From: Streptomyces sp. KMM 9044
Lineage (GTDB): Bacteria; Actinomycetota; Actinomycetes; Streptomycetales; Streptomycetaceae
NCBI RefSeq assembly: GCF_024701375.2
Contig: NZ_CP113910.1
Span: forward strand, 6,262,001-6,326,000
Length of the DNA stretch: 64,000 nucleotides
Direction: 5' to 3'
Shown: in pieces, positions 52,818 through 64,000 of the stretch
How the letters are laid out: every line of letters begins with the position of its first letter
Position numbering within the stretch: the stretch's first letter is position 1
Made by a program: the position numbers and the translations under genes
The notes under the pieces: generated by a model
What the model saw: only the letters and a program-made list of their open reading frames with translations
What the model was told of the DNA's origin: nothing
The model's database searches: none

Positions 52818-53570
52818 ATGTCCGGCCACTCTAAATGGGCCACGACGAAGCACAAAAAGGCCGTGATCGACGCCAAGCGCGGCAAACTCTTCGCGAAGCT
52901 GATCAAGAACATCGAGGTCGCCGCGCGAATGGGCGGTGTCGATCTGGAGGGCAACCCGACTCTCTACGACGCCGTCCAGAAGGCCAAGAAGCAGTCGGTG
53001 CCGAACAAGAACATCGACTCCGCCATCAAGCGCGGCGGAGGTCTCGAGGCCGGTGGCGCCGACTACGAGACGATCATGTACGAGGGCTACGGTCCCAACG
53101 GCGTCGCGGTACTCATCGAGTGCCTCACCGACAACCGCAACCGCGCGGCCTCCGACGTGCGCGTCGCGATGACCCGCAACGGCGGCTCGATGGCCGACCC
53201 GGGCTCGGTGTCGTACCTGTTCCACCGCAAGGGTGTCGTCATCGTTCCCAAGGGCGGGCTGACCGAGGACGACGTCCTCGCCGCCGTCCTGGACGCGGGC
53301 GCCGAGGAGGTCAACGACCTCGGTGAGTCCTTCGAGGTGCTCAGCGAGGCCACCGACCTGGTCGAGGTCCGCACCGCTCTGCAGGACGCCGGGATCGACT
53401 ACGACTCCGCCGAGGCCAACTTCGTCCCGACCATGCAGGTCGAGCTGGACGAGGAGGGCGCCAAGAAGATCTTCAAGCTCATCGACGTACTGGAGGACAG
53501 CGACGACGTGCAGAACGTCTTCGCCAACTTCGACGTGAGCGACGAGATCATGGAGAAGGTCGAGGCGTAG
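52818..53570 (+). CDS. yebC: YebC/PmpR-family regulator
   Basis: 250-residue cytosolic protein starting [21 protein letters not shown], the invariant YebC opening. Family members were described as transcription regulators and, more recently, as translation factors at difficult sequences. The position just before ruvCAB is conserved in many bacteria. A -10-like TAAGAT at 52768-52773 gives it its own likely promoter. Confidence 0.95.
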   Translation: MSGHSKWATTKHKKAVIDAKRGKLFAKLIKNIEVAARMGGVDLEGNPTLYDAVQKAKKQSVPNKNIDSAIKRGGGLEAGGADYETIMYEGYGPNGVAVLIECLTDNRNRAASDVRVAMTRNGGSMADPGSVSYLFHRKGVVIVPKGGLTEDDVLAAVLDAGAEEVNDLGESFEVLSEATDLVEVRTALQDAGIDYDSAEANFVPTMQVELDEEGAKKIFKLIDVLEDSDDVQNVFANFDVSDEIMEKVEA

Positions 53571-53773
53571 CGCCGCCGCGTGCACGACGATCCCGGCGGG
53601 CCGGTGGGGGACGGGTCCTCACCGGCCCGCCGCTCCTGTCCGTGGCAGCCGTTAGCCTGGCACACGTCAAGGATCACCGTCCGCCGGACCGCAACCATCG
53701 ATTGAGGAACCCCGACGGTGATCAACCAGGTCTGCGAGAGCGGCGGCGGGTCAGCCGCGAAGAGGGGTGCAGG

Positions 53774-54397
53774 GTGCGCGTGCTGGGGGTGGACCCGGGA
53801 CTGACGAGGTGCGGTGTCGGGGTGGTCGAAGGGGTCGCAGGGCGGCCGCTGGTCATGCTCGGCGTGGGTGTCGTGCGCACGCACACCGACGCCGACCTCG
53901 GGCACCGTCTCGTCGCCGTCGAGCAGGGCCTCGAGCAGTGGCTGGACGAATACCGGCCGGAGTTCGTCACCGTCGAGCGCGTCTTCAGCCAGCACAACGT
54001 CCGTACGGTGATGGGCACCGCCCAGGCGAGCGCCGTCGCCCTGCTGTGCGCCTCCCGCCGCGGGATCCCGGTCGCCCTGCACACCCCCAGCGAGGTCAAG
54101 GCGGCCGTGACCGGTTCCGGGCGTGCGGACAAGGCCCAGGTCGGTGCGATGGTCACCCGCCTGCTCCGGCTCGACGCGCCTCCGAAGCCCGCCGACGCGG
54201 CCGACGCCCTCGCCCTCGCCATCTGCCACATCTGGCGGGCCCCTGCGCAGAACCGGCTCCAGCAGGCCGCCGCCCTGCACGCCTCACGCACCGCCGTGCG
54301 CACGGCCGTCTCCAGGGCGTCCGGCCCGAGAACACACACAGCACCGAATCCGTTGCCCGGCCCATCGCCCGACCCATCGAAGGGGCGCACCGCATGA
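53774..54397 (+). CDS. ruvC: Holliday junction endonuclease RuvC
   Basis: 207-residue resolvase cutting Holliday junctions made during recombinational repair. The four acidic catalytic residues are Asp7 (GVDPG), Glu68 (TVERVF), Asp141 and Asp144 (PADAADAL). The last 45 residues, Pro/Ser/Thr-rich, extend beyond the usual RuvC end (about 170). The GTG at 53774 is decided by homology; the frame upstream is open but non-coding. It overlaps ruvA by ATGA. Confidence 0.95.
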   Translation: MRVLGVDPGLTRCGVGVVEGVAGRPLVMLGVGVVRTHTDADLGHRLVAVEQGLEQWLDEYRPEFVTVERVFSQHNVRTVMGTAQASAVALLCASRRGIPVALHTPSEVKAAVTGSGRADKAQVGAMVTRLLRLDAPPKPADAADALALAICHIWRAPAQNRLQQAAALHASRTAVRTAVSRASGPRTHTAPNPLPGPSPDPSKGRTA

Positions 54398-54999
54398 TCG
54401 CCTTCGTCAGCGGCACCGTCGCCGCACTCGCACCCGACGTCGCGGTCGTCGAGGTCGGCGGTGTCGGCATGGCCGTCCAGTGCACGCCGAACACGCTGTC
54501 CACGCTGCGCGTGGGCCAGGCCGCCCGGCTCGCCACCTCCCTCGTCGTGCGCGAGGACTCGCTCACCCTCTACGGCTTCGCGGACGACGACGAGAGGCAG
54601 ACCTTCGTCCTGCTGCAGACCGCCAGCGGTGTCGGCCCCCGCCTCGCCCAGGCCATGCTGGCCGTGCACACCCCGGACGCGCTGCGCCGCGCGGTCGCGA
54701 CCGCAGACGAGAAGGCGCTCACCGCCGTTCCCGGCATCGGCAAGAAGGGCGCCCAGAAGCTGCTCCTGGAGCTGAAGGACCGCCTCGGCGCACCGGTGGG
54801 GGCGGCGGTCTCGGCGAGCCCCGTCACCGCGGGCTGGCGCGACCAGCTGCACGCCGCCCTGATCGGTCTCGGCTACGCGGCGCGCGAGGCCGAGGAGGCC
54901 GTCGCCGCCGTCACCCCCCAGGCAGAGGCGGCCGAGGGCACACCCCAGGTGGGCGCCCTGCTGAGGGTGGCCCTGCAGACCCTGAACCGCGCCCGCTAG
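54394..54999 (+). CDS. ruvA: Holliday junction branch migration protein RuvA
   Basis: 201-residue junction-binding protein. The N-terminal OB-fold ([21 protein letters not shown]), two helix-hairpin-helix motifs ([31 protein letters not shown]) and the C-terminal RuvB-binding domain (from about 150) are all present. It overlaps ruvC by ATGA. Confidence 0.96.
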   Translation: MIAFVSGTVAALAPDVAVVEVGGVGMAVQCTPNTLSTLRVGQAARLATSLVVREDSLTLYGFADDDERQTFVLLQTASGVGPRLAQAMLAVHTPDALRRAVATADEKALTAVPGIGKKGAQKLLLELKDRLGAPVGAAVSASPVTAGWRDQLHAALIGLGYAAREAEEAVAAVTPQAEAAEGTPQVGALLRVALQTLNRAR

Positions 55000-55048
55000 C
55001 CCTGTATCCCTCGCACCGCCCGCCGCCCCGCCCGGCTAGGAGACTTCA

Positions 55049-56119
55049 GTGAACTGGGACGACACGACCGACCCCACGGCCGCCGAGCGGCTGGTGGGAT
55101 CCGTCGCCGACGGGGAGGACCAGGCAGTCGAGGCCGCCCTGCGCCCCAGGGACCTGGACGAGTTCATCGGCCAGGAGAAGGTCCGCGAGCAGCTCGACCT
55201 CGTGCTGCGCGCCGCACGCGCGCGCGGCGCCACCGCCGACCACGTGCTGCTCTCCGGCGGCCCCGGCCTCGGCAAGACCACCCTCTCCATGATCATCGCG
55301 GCCGAGATGGAAGCCCCCATCCGCATCACCTCGGGACCGGCCATCCAGCACGCCGGCGACCTCGCCGCGATCCTCTCCTCCCTCCAGGAGGGTGAGGTCC
55401 TCTTCCTCGACGAGATCCACCGCATGTCCCGGCCCGCCGAGGAGATGCTCTACATGGCGATGGAGGACTTCCGCGTCGACGTCATCGTCGGCAAGGGCCC
55501 AGGCGCCACCGCCATCCCCCTCGAACTGCCGCCCTTCACCCTGGTCGGCGCCACCACCCGGGCGGGCCTGCTGCCACCCCCGCTGCGTGACCGTTTCGGC
55601 TTCACCGCGCACATGGAGTTCTACGAGCCCACCGAGCTGGAGCGGGTCGTCCACCGCTCGGCGAGCCTCCTGGACGTGGGGATAGAGGCCGACGGCGCCG
55701 CCGAGATCGCCGGCCGTTCGCGCGGCACGCCCCGCATCGCCAACCGCCTGCTGCGCCGCGTCCGCGACTACGCGCAGGTCAAGGCCGACGGATGGATCAC
55801 CAGGGAGATCGCCGAGGCGGCCCTCGCGGTCTACGAGGTCGACGCCCGCGGCCTCGACCGGCTCGACCGGGCGGTGCTGGAGGCCCTGCTCAAGCTGTTC
55901 GGCGGCGGCCCCGTCGGCCTGTCCACGCTCGCCGTCGCGGTGGGGGAGGAGCGGGAGACCGTGGAAGAGGTCGCCGAACCCTTCCTCGTACGGGAGGGGC
56001 TGCTCGCCCGTACCCCGCGCGGCCGGGTCGCCACGCCGGCTGCCTGGGTGCATCTCGGCCTTGCCCCGCCCGGCTCCCAGGCTGCCGGAAACGGACAACG
56101 GGACCTGTTCGGGGCGTGA
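55049..56119 (+). CDS. ruvB: Holliday junction branch migration ATPase RuvB
   Basis: 356-residue AAA+ motor driving branch migration with RuvA. Walker A is GGPGLGKTT (70-78), Walker B LFLDEIHR (118-125), sensor ATTRAG and the Arg finger RDRFG; the C-terminal winged helix is complete. The GTG at 55049 follows ruvA by 49 bases; TAGGAGA just upstream serves as ribosome binding site. Confidence 0.97.
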   Translation: MNWDDTTDPTAAERLVGSVADGEDQAVEAALRPRDLDEFIGQEKVREQLDLVLRAARARGATADHVLLSGGPGLGKTTLSMIIAAEMEAPIRITSGPAIQHAGDLAAILSSLQEGEVLFLDEIHRMSRPAEEMLYMAMEDFRVDVIVGKGPGATAIPLELPPFTLVGATTRAGLLPPPLRDRFGFTAHMEFYEPTELERVVHRSASLLDVGIEADGAAEIAGRSRGTPRIANRLLRRVRDYAQVKADGWITREIAEAALAVYEVDARGLDRLDRAVLEALLKLFGGGPVGLSTLAVAVGEERETVEEVAEPFLVREGLLARTPRGRVATPAAWVHLGLAPPGSQAAGNGQRDLFGA

Positions 56120-56283
56120 GGCGGACGGCACTGGCCACGCCAGGAACCCCGGTGCCATGCTGAGCGTTGTTCCCTGCGCGCGAACTCGCCTAGACTCCGC
56201 CGGTGCCACCCTTGTCGGCGGCATCACATACCCCCAACCATCAGGCCGTTCACCATCGCGGTCGTGTGAAGGAAGTCCGACCC

Positions 56284-56847
56284 GTGAGTCTCCTGACCCT
56301 CCTCCCGTTCATTGTGCTCATCGGGGCCATGTTCCTGATGACCCGGTCGGCCAAGAAGAAGCAGCAGCAGGCCATCGATATGCGGAACCAGATGCAGCCG
56401 GGTTCCGGTGTCCGCACGATCGGGGGTATGTACGCCACGGTGAAGGAGGTCAGTGACGAGACAGTTCTCCTCGACTCCGGTCCCGGCGTGGAGCTGCTGT
56501 TCGCGAAGAACTCCATCGGCGCCGTCCTGACCGACGACGAGTACAACCGCATCGTTCACGGCATCGAGCACGACCTGAAGTCCGACGCCGATGCCGTTCC
56601 CGACGACGCCTCCTCCCTCACCGAGACCGACGACGACTCCTCCTCCGCCGCCTCCGACGACGCGCCGGTCGATTTCGGAAAGAAGGACGCGGCCGACACC
56701 GCCGGCGCAGAGCCCGCCGACACCGCCGGCGCAGAGCCCGCCGACACCGCCGGCGCAGAGCCCGCCGACGCCGACGCCGACACCGCGGACAAGACGAAGA
56801 CGGACGAGCAGGCGAAGAAGTCCGACGGCGGTTCCGAGGCGAAGTAG
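56284..56847 (+). CDS. yajC: preprotein translocase subunit YajC
   Basis: 187-residue protein, longer than the usual 85-110. A single membrane helix (LTLLPFIVLIGAMFLM) and the basic stretch KKKQQQ precede the conserved MQPGSGVRTIGGMYATVKEV domain. The C-terminal half is an acidic, disordered tail including three exact octapeptide repeats. YajC associates with SecDF, encoded directly downstream. The GTG at 56284 is used. Confidence 0.94.
   Translation: MSLLTLLPFIVLIGAMFLMTRSAKKKQQQAIDMRNQMQPGSGVRTIGGMYATVKEVSDETVLLDSGPGVELLFAKNSIGAVLTDDEYNRIVHGIEHDLKSDADAVPDDASSLTETDDDSSSAASDDAPVDFGKKDAADTAGAEPADTAGAEPADTAGAEPADADADTADKTKTDEQAKKSDGGSEAK
56695..56766. repeat. 24-bp tandem repeat x3 in yajC tail
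   Basis: Three exact 24-bp units at 56695-56718, 56719-56742 and 56743-56766 encode (DTAGAEPA)3 in the acidic tail of YajC. In-frame unit length allows copy-number variation without frameshift. Confidence 0.92.
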
Positions 56848-56982
56848 TCGTGTCCCGGGGTGCGCGGGCCGTACCGCCCGCGCACCCCGGGACATGCCCA
56901 GCTCGCGCGGCACCCCGAGACCATGGCACGGCCGCCCGTCCGTCGACCGGGCGCGAGGCGGCCCGAGAGGGAGTACGAGAAG

Positions 56983-58788
56983 GTGGCAGCACTCAAAAAG
57001 GGACGCAACGCGAGCGCCACAGGCAAACCGTGGCGCTCGCTGGCCCTGATCCTGATCGCCATCGTGGCGCTCACCGGGGGGATGTTCGCCTCCGGCCACA
57101 CCACTCCGCGTCTGGGCATCGACCTCGCCGGCGGCACCAGCATCACGCTGGCAGCCGTCCCCGAGGCCGGTCAGGAATCCGCGATCAACCCGACCAACAT
57201 GGCGACCGCGGTCTCCATCATGGAGCGTCGTGTCAACGGCCTCGGTGTCTCCGAGGCCGAGGTCCAGACGCAGGGTGACCGCAACATCATCGTCAACATT
57301 CCCAAGGGCACCAACTCCGAACAGGCCCGGGAACAGGTCGGCACCACCGCCAAGCTCTACTTCCGTCCGGTCGTCTCCACCGAGCTCGCCGCGGGCGGTG
57401 CCGCTCCCACGCCGAGCGGCACCGGTGACACCTCCGCCGAGGGCGCCGAGGACACCGACGGCGACAAGGCCACCGACGGCGCGAGCGAGGGGGAGGCCAC
57501 GGACAAGACCACCGACGAGGGGTCCCCGTCCGCCTCCACCAGCCCCTCGGCGAGCGCCACCACCCAGGGCCGTGCGGTCACCGAGGCCCTGAAGGCCGAC
57601 CCCACCCCGTCCACGACCGCCGGCGGCTCCGCCGAGGCCAGCCCTTCCGGGCCCGCGACGGACGGCGCCGCCGAGGCCGACAACGAACTCCAGGCCCAGT
57701 ACGCCGCGCTCGACTGCACCAAGGCGAGCGTCCGCGCCACCGCCGGTGACGGAGCCAAGGCCACCGACTCGACCGTGGCCTGCGGCCAGAACTCCCAGGG
57801 CCAGTGGCAGAAGTACGTCCTCGGCCCAGCCGCCGTCGACGGCACGGACGTCGACGACGCCCAGGCGATCCTCAACACGCAGACCGGTGCCGGCTGGACC
57901 GTCACCATGGACTTCACGGACGAGGGCAGCAAGAAGTTCGCCGACATCACCGGCCAGCTCGCCCAGAACCCGTCCCCGCAGAACCAGTTCGCCATCGTCC
58001 TGGACAACGAGGTCGTCTCCGACCCGTACGTCAGTCAGGCCCTCACCGGCGGCAACGCGGAGATCTCCGGCAACTTCACCCAGAAGTCGTCCGAGGAACT
58101 CGCCAACATGCTGTCCTACGGCGCCCTGCCGCTGACGTTCCGCGAGGACAGCGTCACCACCGTCACCGCCGCGCTCGGCGGAGAACAGCTCGAGGCCGGC
58201 CTGATCGCCGGCGCGATCGGCGTCGCCCTGGTCGTTCTGTACCTGCTGCTCTACTACCGCGGCCTGTCGTTCATCGCCATCGTCTCGCTGCTGGTGTCCG
58301 CCTCCCTCACCTACGTGATCATGGCGCTGCTCGGCCCGACCATCGGCTTCGCGCTGAACCTGCCGGCCGTCTGCGGCGCCATCGTCGCGATCGGCATCAC
58401 GGCGGACTCGTTCATCGTGTACTTCGAACGGGTGCGGGACGAGATCCGCGAGGGCCGCGTCCTGCGCACCGCCGTGGAGCGTGCCTGGCCGCGTGCCCGG
58501 CGCACCATCCTGGTCTCGGACTTCGTGTCCTTCCTCGCCGCCGCGGTGCTCTTCGTGGTCTCCGTCGGCAAGGTCCAGGGCTTCGCGTTCACACTCGGCC
58601 TGACCACGCTGCTCGACGTCGTGGTGGTGTTCCTGTTCACCAAGCCGCTGCTGACGCTGATGGCCCGCCGGAAGTTCTTCGCGAGCGGCCACAAGTGGTC
58701 CGGCCTGGATCCGAAGGCCCTCGGGGCGAAGCCCCCGATCCGCCGTACCCGCCGCCACTCCGCCCCCGCCCAGACGAAGGAGGCGTGA
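56983..58788 (+). CDS. secD: protein translocase subunit SecD
   Basis: 601-residue RND-type membrane protein that uses the proton gradient to help SecYEG export. An N-terminal helix (SLALILIAIVALTGGMF), the signature LGIDLAGGTSITL, and a C-terminal six-helix block with ITADSFIVYFERVRDE are seen. Between the P1 segments an insertion of about 100 residues (coding 57380-57690) is rich in Thr, Ser, Ala, Glu and Asp. AGGGAG at 56968-56973 supports the GTG at 56983. It is three bases from secF. Confidence 0.95.
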   Translation: MAALKKGRNASATGKPWRSLALILIAIVALTGGMFASGHTTPRLGIDLAGGTSITLAAVPEAGQESAINPTNMATAVSIMERRVNGLGVSEAEVQTQGDRNIIVNIPKGTNSEQAREQVGTTAKLYFRPVVSTELAAGGAAPTPSGTGDTSAEGAEDTDGDKATDGASEGEATDKTTDEGSPSASTSPSASATTQGRAVTEALKADPTPSTTAGGSAEASPSGPATDGAAEADNELQAQYAALDCTKASVRATAGDGAKATDSTVACGQNSQGQWQKYVLGPAAVDGTDVDDAQAILNTQTGAGWTVTMDFTDEGSKKFADITGQLAQNPSPQNQFAIVLDNEVVSDPYVSQALTGGNAEISGNFTQKSSEELANMLSYGALPLTFREDSVTTVTAALGGEQLEAGLIAGAIGVALVVLYLLLYYRGLSFIAIVSLLVSASLTYVIMALLGPTIGFALNLPAVCGAIVAIGITADSFIVYFERVRDEIREGRVLRTAVERAWPRARRTILVSDFVSFLAAAVLFVVSVGKVQGFAFTLGLTTLLDVVVVFLFTKPLLTLMARRKFFASGHKWSGLDPKALGAKPPIRRTRRHSAPAQTKEA

Positions 58789-58791
58789 GAG

Positions 58792-59907
58792 ATGTCGAAG
58801 CTCGGTCAGCTCGGCGCCCGGCTGCACCACGGTGAGGTCGGCTACGACTTCATCAAGAACCGCAAGATCTGGTACGGCGTCTCCATCCTGATCACCGTCG
58901 TGGCCATCGTCGGCCTGGCGGTGCGCGGCCTGCACATGGGCATCGAGTTCCAGGGCGGGGCGGTCTTCACCACCCCGAAGAACATGAGCGCCTCGGTCTC
59001 CCAGGCCGAGGAGTACGCGGAAGAGGCCTCCGGGCACGACGCCATCGTCCAGAAGCTCGGTGACGGCAGCCTGCGCATCCAGATCGCGGCCATCGACACC
59101 AGCACCTCGGACAGGATCAAGACGGCGCTCTCCGAGGACCTGGGCGTCGAGGCGGAGCAGATCAACGCCGACCTGGTCGGACCCAGCTGGGGCGAACAGA
59201 TCGCCAACAAGGCGTGGCAGGGCCTCGGCATCTTCCTGGTCCTGGTCGTGATCTATCTGGCGATCGCCTTCGAGTGGCGCATGGCCCTCGCCGCGTTCAT
59301 CGCGCTGATCCACGACATCACCATCACCGTCGGTGTCTACGCCCTCGTGGGCTTCGAGGTCACACCGGGCACGGTGATCGGTCTGCTGACCATCCTCGGC
59401 TATTCGCTCTACGACACGGTCGTGGTGTTCGACAGCCTCAAGGAACAGACCAAGGACATCACCAAACAGTCCCGCTGGACCTACAGCGAGATCGCCAACC
59501 GCTCCATCAACGGCACCCTGGTCCGTTCCGTCAACACCACGGTGGTCGCGCTGCTGCCGGTGGCGGGCCTGCTGTTCATCGGTGGTGGTGTCCTCGGCGC
59601 CGGCATGCTGAACGACATCTCGCTGTCCCTGTTCGTCGGCCTCGCCGCCGGCGCGTACTCGTCGATCTTCATCGCCACCCCGCTCGTCGCCGACCTCAAG
59701 GAACTCGAGCCGTCGATGAAGTCCCTGAAGAAGCGCGTCCTGGCCAAGCGCGCCCAGGGCACCGGCACGGACGACGAGCCGGGGGAGGCCCGGGTGCCCG
59801 ACGACGGTCACGACGACGGGCCGGACGCCGCCGCTGCCGCCGTCGTCGGCCCCCGCAGCCAGTCCGCGTCCCGTGGCCGCGGCCGACCTTCGGGAAAGCG
59901 CCGATGA
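58792..59907 (+). CDS. secF: protein translocase subunit SecF
   Basis: 371-residue partner of SecD with six helices. Signatures are HMGIEFQGGAVF, the P4 periplasmic region, IHDITITVGVYALVGFEV and TILGYSLYDTVVVFD with the conserved D..R. The C-terminus is a disordered charged tail. It overlaps apt by ATGA. Confidence 0.96.
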   Translation: MSKLGQLGARLHHGEVGYDFIKNRKIWYGVSILITVVAIVGLAVRGLHMGIEFQGGAVFTTPKNMSASVSQAEEYAEEASGHDAIVQKLGDGSLRIQIAAIDTSTSDRIKTALSEDLGVEAEQINADLVGPSWGEQIANKAWQGLGIFLVLVVIYLAIAFEWRMALAAFIALIHDITITVGVYALVGFEVTPGTVIGLLTILGYSLYDTVVVFDSLKEQTKDITKQSRWTYSEIANRSINGTLVRSVNTTVVALLPVAGLLFIGGGVLGAGMLNDISLSLFVGLAAGAYSSIFIATPLVADLKELEPSMKSLKKRVLAKRAQGTGTDDEPGEARVPDDGHDDGPDAAAAAVVGPRSQSASRGRGRPSGKRR

Positions 59908-60452
59908 CCGAACTCACCGATGTCCCCGCACTGCTGCTGAGCCGCATCCGGGACGTGGCGGACCACCCGGAGCCGGGCGTGATGTTCAAGGACATCACCC
60001 CGCTCCTGGCCGACCCGGCGGCGTTCGGCGCCCTCAGTGACGCCCTCGCGGAGATCGCAGGACGCACCGGCGCCACCAAGGTCGTCGGCCTGGAGGCCCG
60101 CGGTTTCATCCTCGGTGCCCCGGTCGCCGTCCGCGCGGGCCTCGGCTTCATCCCCGTGCGCAAGGCGGGCAAGCTCCCCGGAGCCACGCTCAGCCAGGCG
60201 TACGACCTGGAGTACGGCTCCGCCGAGATCGAGGTGCACGCCGAGGACCTCGACGCCACCGACCGCGTCCTGGTGATCGACGACGTGCTCGCCACCGGCG
60301 GCACCGCCGAGGCGTCGGTCCAGCTCATCCGCAGGGCGGGCGCCGAGGTCGTGGGCCTCGCCGTGCTGATGGAGCTCGGCTTCCTCGGTGGCCGGGCGCG
60401 CGTGGAACCGGCTCTGGCCGGCGCGCCGCTGGAGGCACTGCTCACGATCTGA
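59904..60452 (+). CDS. apt: adenine phosphoribosyltransferase
   Basis: 182-residue purine salvage enzyme converting adenine and PRPP to AMP. The PRPP-binding motif VLVIDDVLATGGTAEA and the substrate segments KVVGLEARGFILGAP and RKAGKLPGATLS are typical. The ATGA overlap with secF is notable, since salvage and secretion are not linked in function; the order secDF-apt-rel is common in actinomycetes. Confidence 0.96.
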   Translation: MTELTDVPALLLSRIRDVADHPEPGVMFKDITPLLADPAAFGALSDALAEIAGRTGATKVVGLEARGFILGAPVAVRAGLGFIPVRKAGKLPGATLSQAYDLEYGSAEIEVHAEDLDATDRVLVIDDVLATGGTAEASVQLIRRAGAEVVGLAVLMELGFLGGRARVEPALAGAPLEALLTI

Positions 60453-60513
60453 CAAGCGACGCAGAACGCCGTTCCCCAGCGCCGCACGACGTGGGACGGG
60501 CGCGACGGACACC

Positions 60514-60555
60514 GCACGGGGCGGGCACCGGAGGAATCCGGCGCCCGCCCCGTGC
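60514..60555 (+). terminator. apt terminator
   Basis: GCACGGGGCGGGC (60514-60526) pairs with 60543-60555, with an inner CCGG/CCGG pair and an AGGAAT apex. It lies 62 bases after apt and ends the yajC-secDF-apt transcript before rel. Confidence 0.8.
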
Positions 60556-60671
60556 GTTTCACGGGGAAACGGTCCGCACACCGGTCCGAAGGAGATCCGC
60601 CGGCCCGGGATGGCTACCATGGGGGCTCCGGAACCTGACCTGGGGACCCGGATCGCGTACGAGGAGTCCTC

Positions 60672-63248
<2,577 letters not shown>

Positions 63249-63282
63249 GGTCCGTCCGGCCGCAGCGCACGACACGCACGGC

Positions 63283-63319
63283 AGAGGGGCTCCCGTACAC
63301 GCGGTACGGGAGCCCCTCT
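63283..63319. terminator. bidirectional terminator between rel and DUF349 gene
   Basis: AGAGGGGCTCCCGTAC (63283-63298) pairs perfectly with 63304-63319 around an ACGCG loop, a 16-bp stem between convergent genes. Confidence 0.9.
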
Positions 63320-63347
63320 CACCTCGCGGTGACGGTGACGGCGGTCG

Positions 63348-64000
63348 TCAGCCGCCGAACTCCTGCAGACCCTTCAGAGCCTGGTCCAGGAGTGCCTGGC
63401 GCCCCTCCAGCTCACTCTCGAGCTTCCGGGCCCTGGCGTCGTTGCCCTGCGCCCGTGCCTGCTCGATCTGGCCCTTCAGCTTGTCCACGGCCGCCTGGAG
63501 CTGACCGGTCAGACCCTCGGCACGCGCGCGGGCCTCCGGGTTGCTCCGGCGCCACTCGGCCTCCTCGGCCTCCTGCATGGCCCGCTCGACGGTGTGCATC
63601 CGGCCCTCGACCTTCGGCCGGGCGTCCCGCGGCACGTGGCCGATGGCTTCCCACCGCTCGTTGAGCGCGCGGAACACGGCGCGGGCGGCCTTCAGGTCCG
63701 TGATCGGCAGGAGCTTCTCGGCCTCCCCGGCCAGCTCCTCCTTGAGCTTGAGATTCTCCGTCTGCTCCGCGTCACGCTCGGCGAAGACCGAGCCGCGAGC
63801 GGCGAAGAAGACGTCCTGGGCACCGCGGAAGCGGTTCCACAGGTCCTCCTCGTGCTCGCGCTGGGCGCGGCCCGCGGTCTTCCACTCCGACATCAGGTCC
63901 CGGTAGCGCGCCGCCGTCGCACCCCAGTCCGTCGACTTCGACAGCGTCTCGGCCTCCGCGACCAGACGTTCCTTGGTCTTGCGGGCCTCCTCGCGCTGCG
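63348..64000 (-). CDS. DUF349-domain protein (3' part, partial)
   Basis: The C-terminal 217 residues of a coiled-coil protein whose start lies beyond the window. DUF349 repeats are seen: WGATAARYRDLMSEWKTAGR and EEDLWNRFRGAQDVFFAARG, with a third degenerate helical stretch and a Lys/Glu/Gln-rich coiled-coil end (LQAAVDKLKGQIEQARAQ). An ATG at 63893 is internal, since the repeat continues upstream to the window edge. Function of the family is unknown. Confidence 0.88.
   Translation of the reverse strand, partial: QREEARKTKERLVAEAETLSKSTDWGATAARYRDLMSEWKTAGRAQREHEEDLWNRFRGAQDVFFAARGSVFAERDAEQTENLKLKEELAGEAEKLLPITDLKAARAVFRALNERWEAIGHVPRDARPKVEGRMHTVERAMQEAEEAEWRRSNPEARARAEGLTGQLQAAVDKLKGQIEQARAQGNDARARKLESELEGRQALLDQALKGLQEFGG

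Noticed and set aside
56224..59811. 1195-codon minus-strand frame across yajC-secD-secF
   Set aside because: Antisense artefact of high GC third positions over three well-known genes.

Overview
The window is chromosomal DNA from a Streptomyces-type actinomycete. It is very GC-rich, genes have strong G/C third positions and frequent GTG starts (one TTG), and it carries the sporulation protein SsgB, a Hanks-type kinase, Tat-dependent lipoproteins, phosphatidylinositol mannoside genes and a bifunctional Rel. From memory the gene order resembles the conserved core of other Streptomyces chromosomes. I saw no phage, transposase, CRISPR array or rRNA.

Layout. 0-6.4 kb: single metabolic genes (aldo/keto reductase, lysophosphatidic acid acyltransferase, secreted glycerophosphodiesterase, a small sigma-like factor, acetyltransferase, two small membrane proteins, HAD hydrolase). 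6.4-9.6 kb: methionine ABC transporter metN-metI-metQ behind a long leader that holds a 30-codon ORF with clustered Met codons and hairpins; the metN/metI junction appears to have lost its overlapping stop/start through one base change. 9.7-17.3 kb: an acetyltransferase, then cobalamin/siroheme genes: a CbiE-CbiT fusion, a very long BluB-CobT fusion with a low-complexity N-terminus, and a CysG-like uroporphyrinogen-III methyltransferase. 17.3-22.4 kb: rRNA/tRNA methyltransferase, Ser/Thr kinase, small conserved proteins, a phosphotransferase-like protein and a zinc-ribbon protein. 22.4-22.9 kb: a five-gene tRNA cluster (Gly, Cys, Val, Val, Val). 23-28.2 kb: pabB-pabC-like pair, a double acetyltransferase, a DsbA-like protein, membrane proteins and a CGNR zinc-finger regulator. 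28.5-29.6 kb: ssgB and a divergent small membrane protein.

29.6-37.5 kb is the clearest accessory-looking block. Two identical tRNA-Val(CAC) genes in the same orientation flank a sugar-binding lipoprotein, two permeases, a DUF624/YesL-type protein, a secreted exo-rhamnogalacturonan lyase-like enzyme and an SRPBCC protein. This looks like a uptake-and-degradation operon for pectic rhamnogalacturonan fragments, controlled by LacI-type operators, with no ATPase or regulator gene nearby. 37.5-40.2 kb looks degenerate: an exonuclease gene with a frameshift and a (CAT)9 microsatellite in its coding region, a DUF4365 gene, and another frameshifted gene.

40.3-64 kb is housekeeping core: thrS, HIT protein, a large membrane protein, an EF-G-like GTPase with a degenerate G4 motif, the phosphatidylinositol/PIM cluster pgsA-acyltransferase-pimA, pdxS-pdxT (vitamin B6), yebC, ruvC-ruvA-ruvB, yajC-secD-secF, apt, rel, and the 3' part of a DUF349 gene. 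Many genes overlap by ATGA or GTGA. Strong perfect hairpins mark convergent or operon ends. Several genes begin only a few bases downstream of a -10-like hexamer, suggesting leaderless transcripts.
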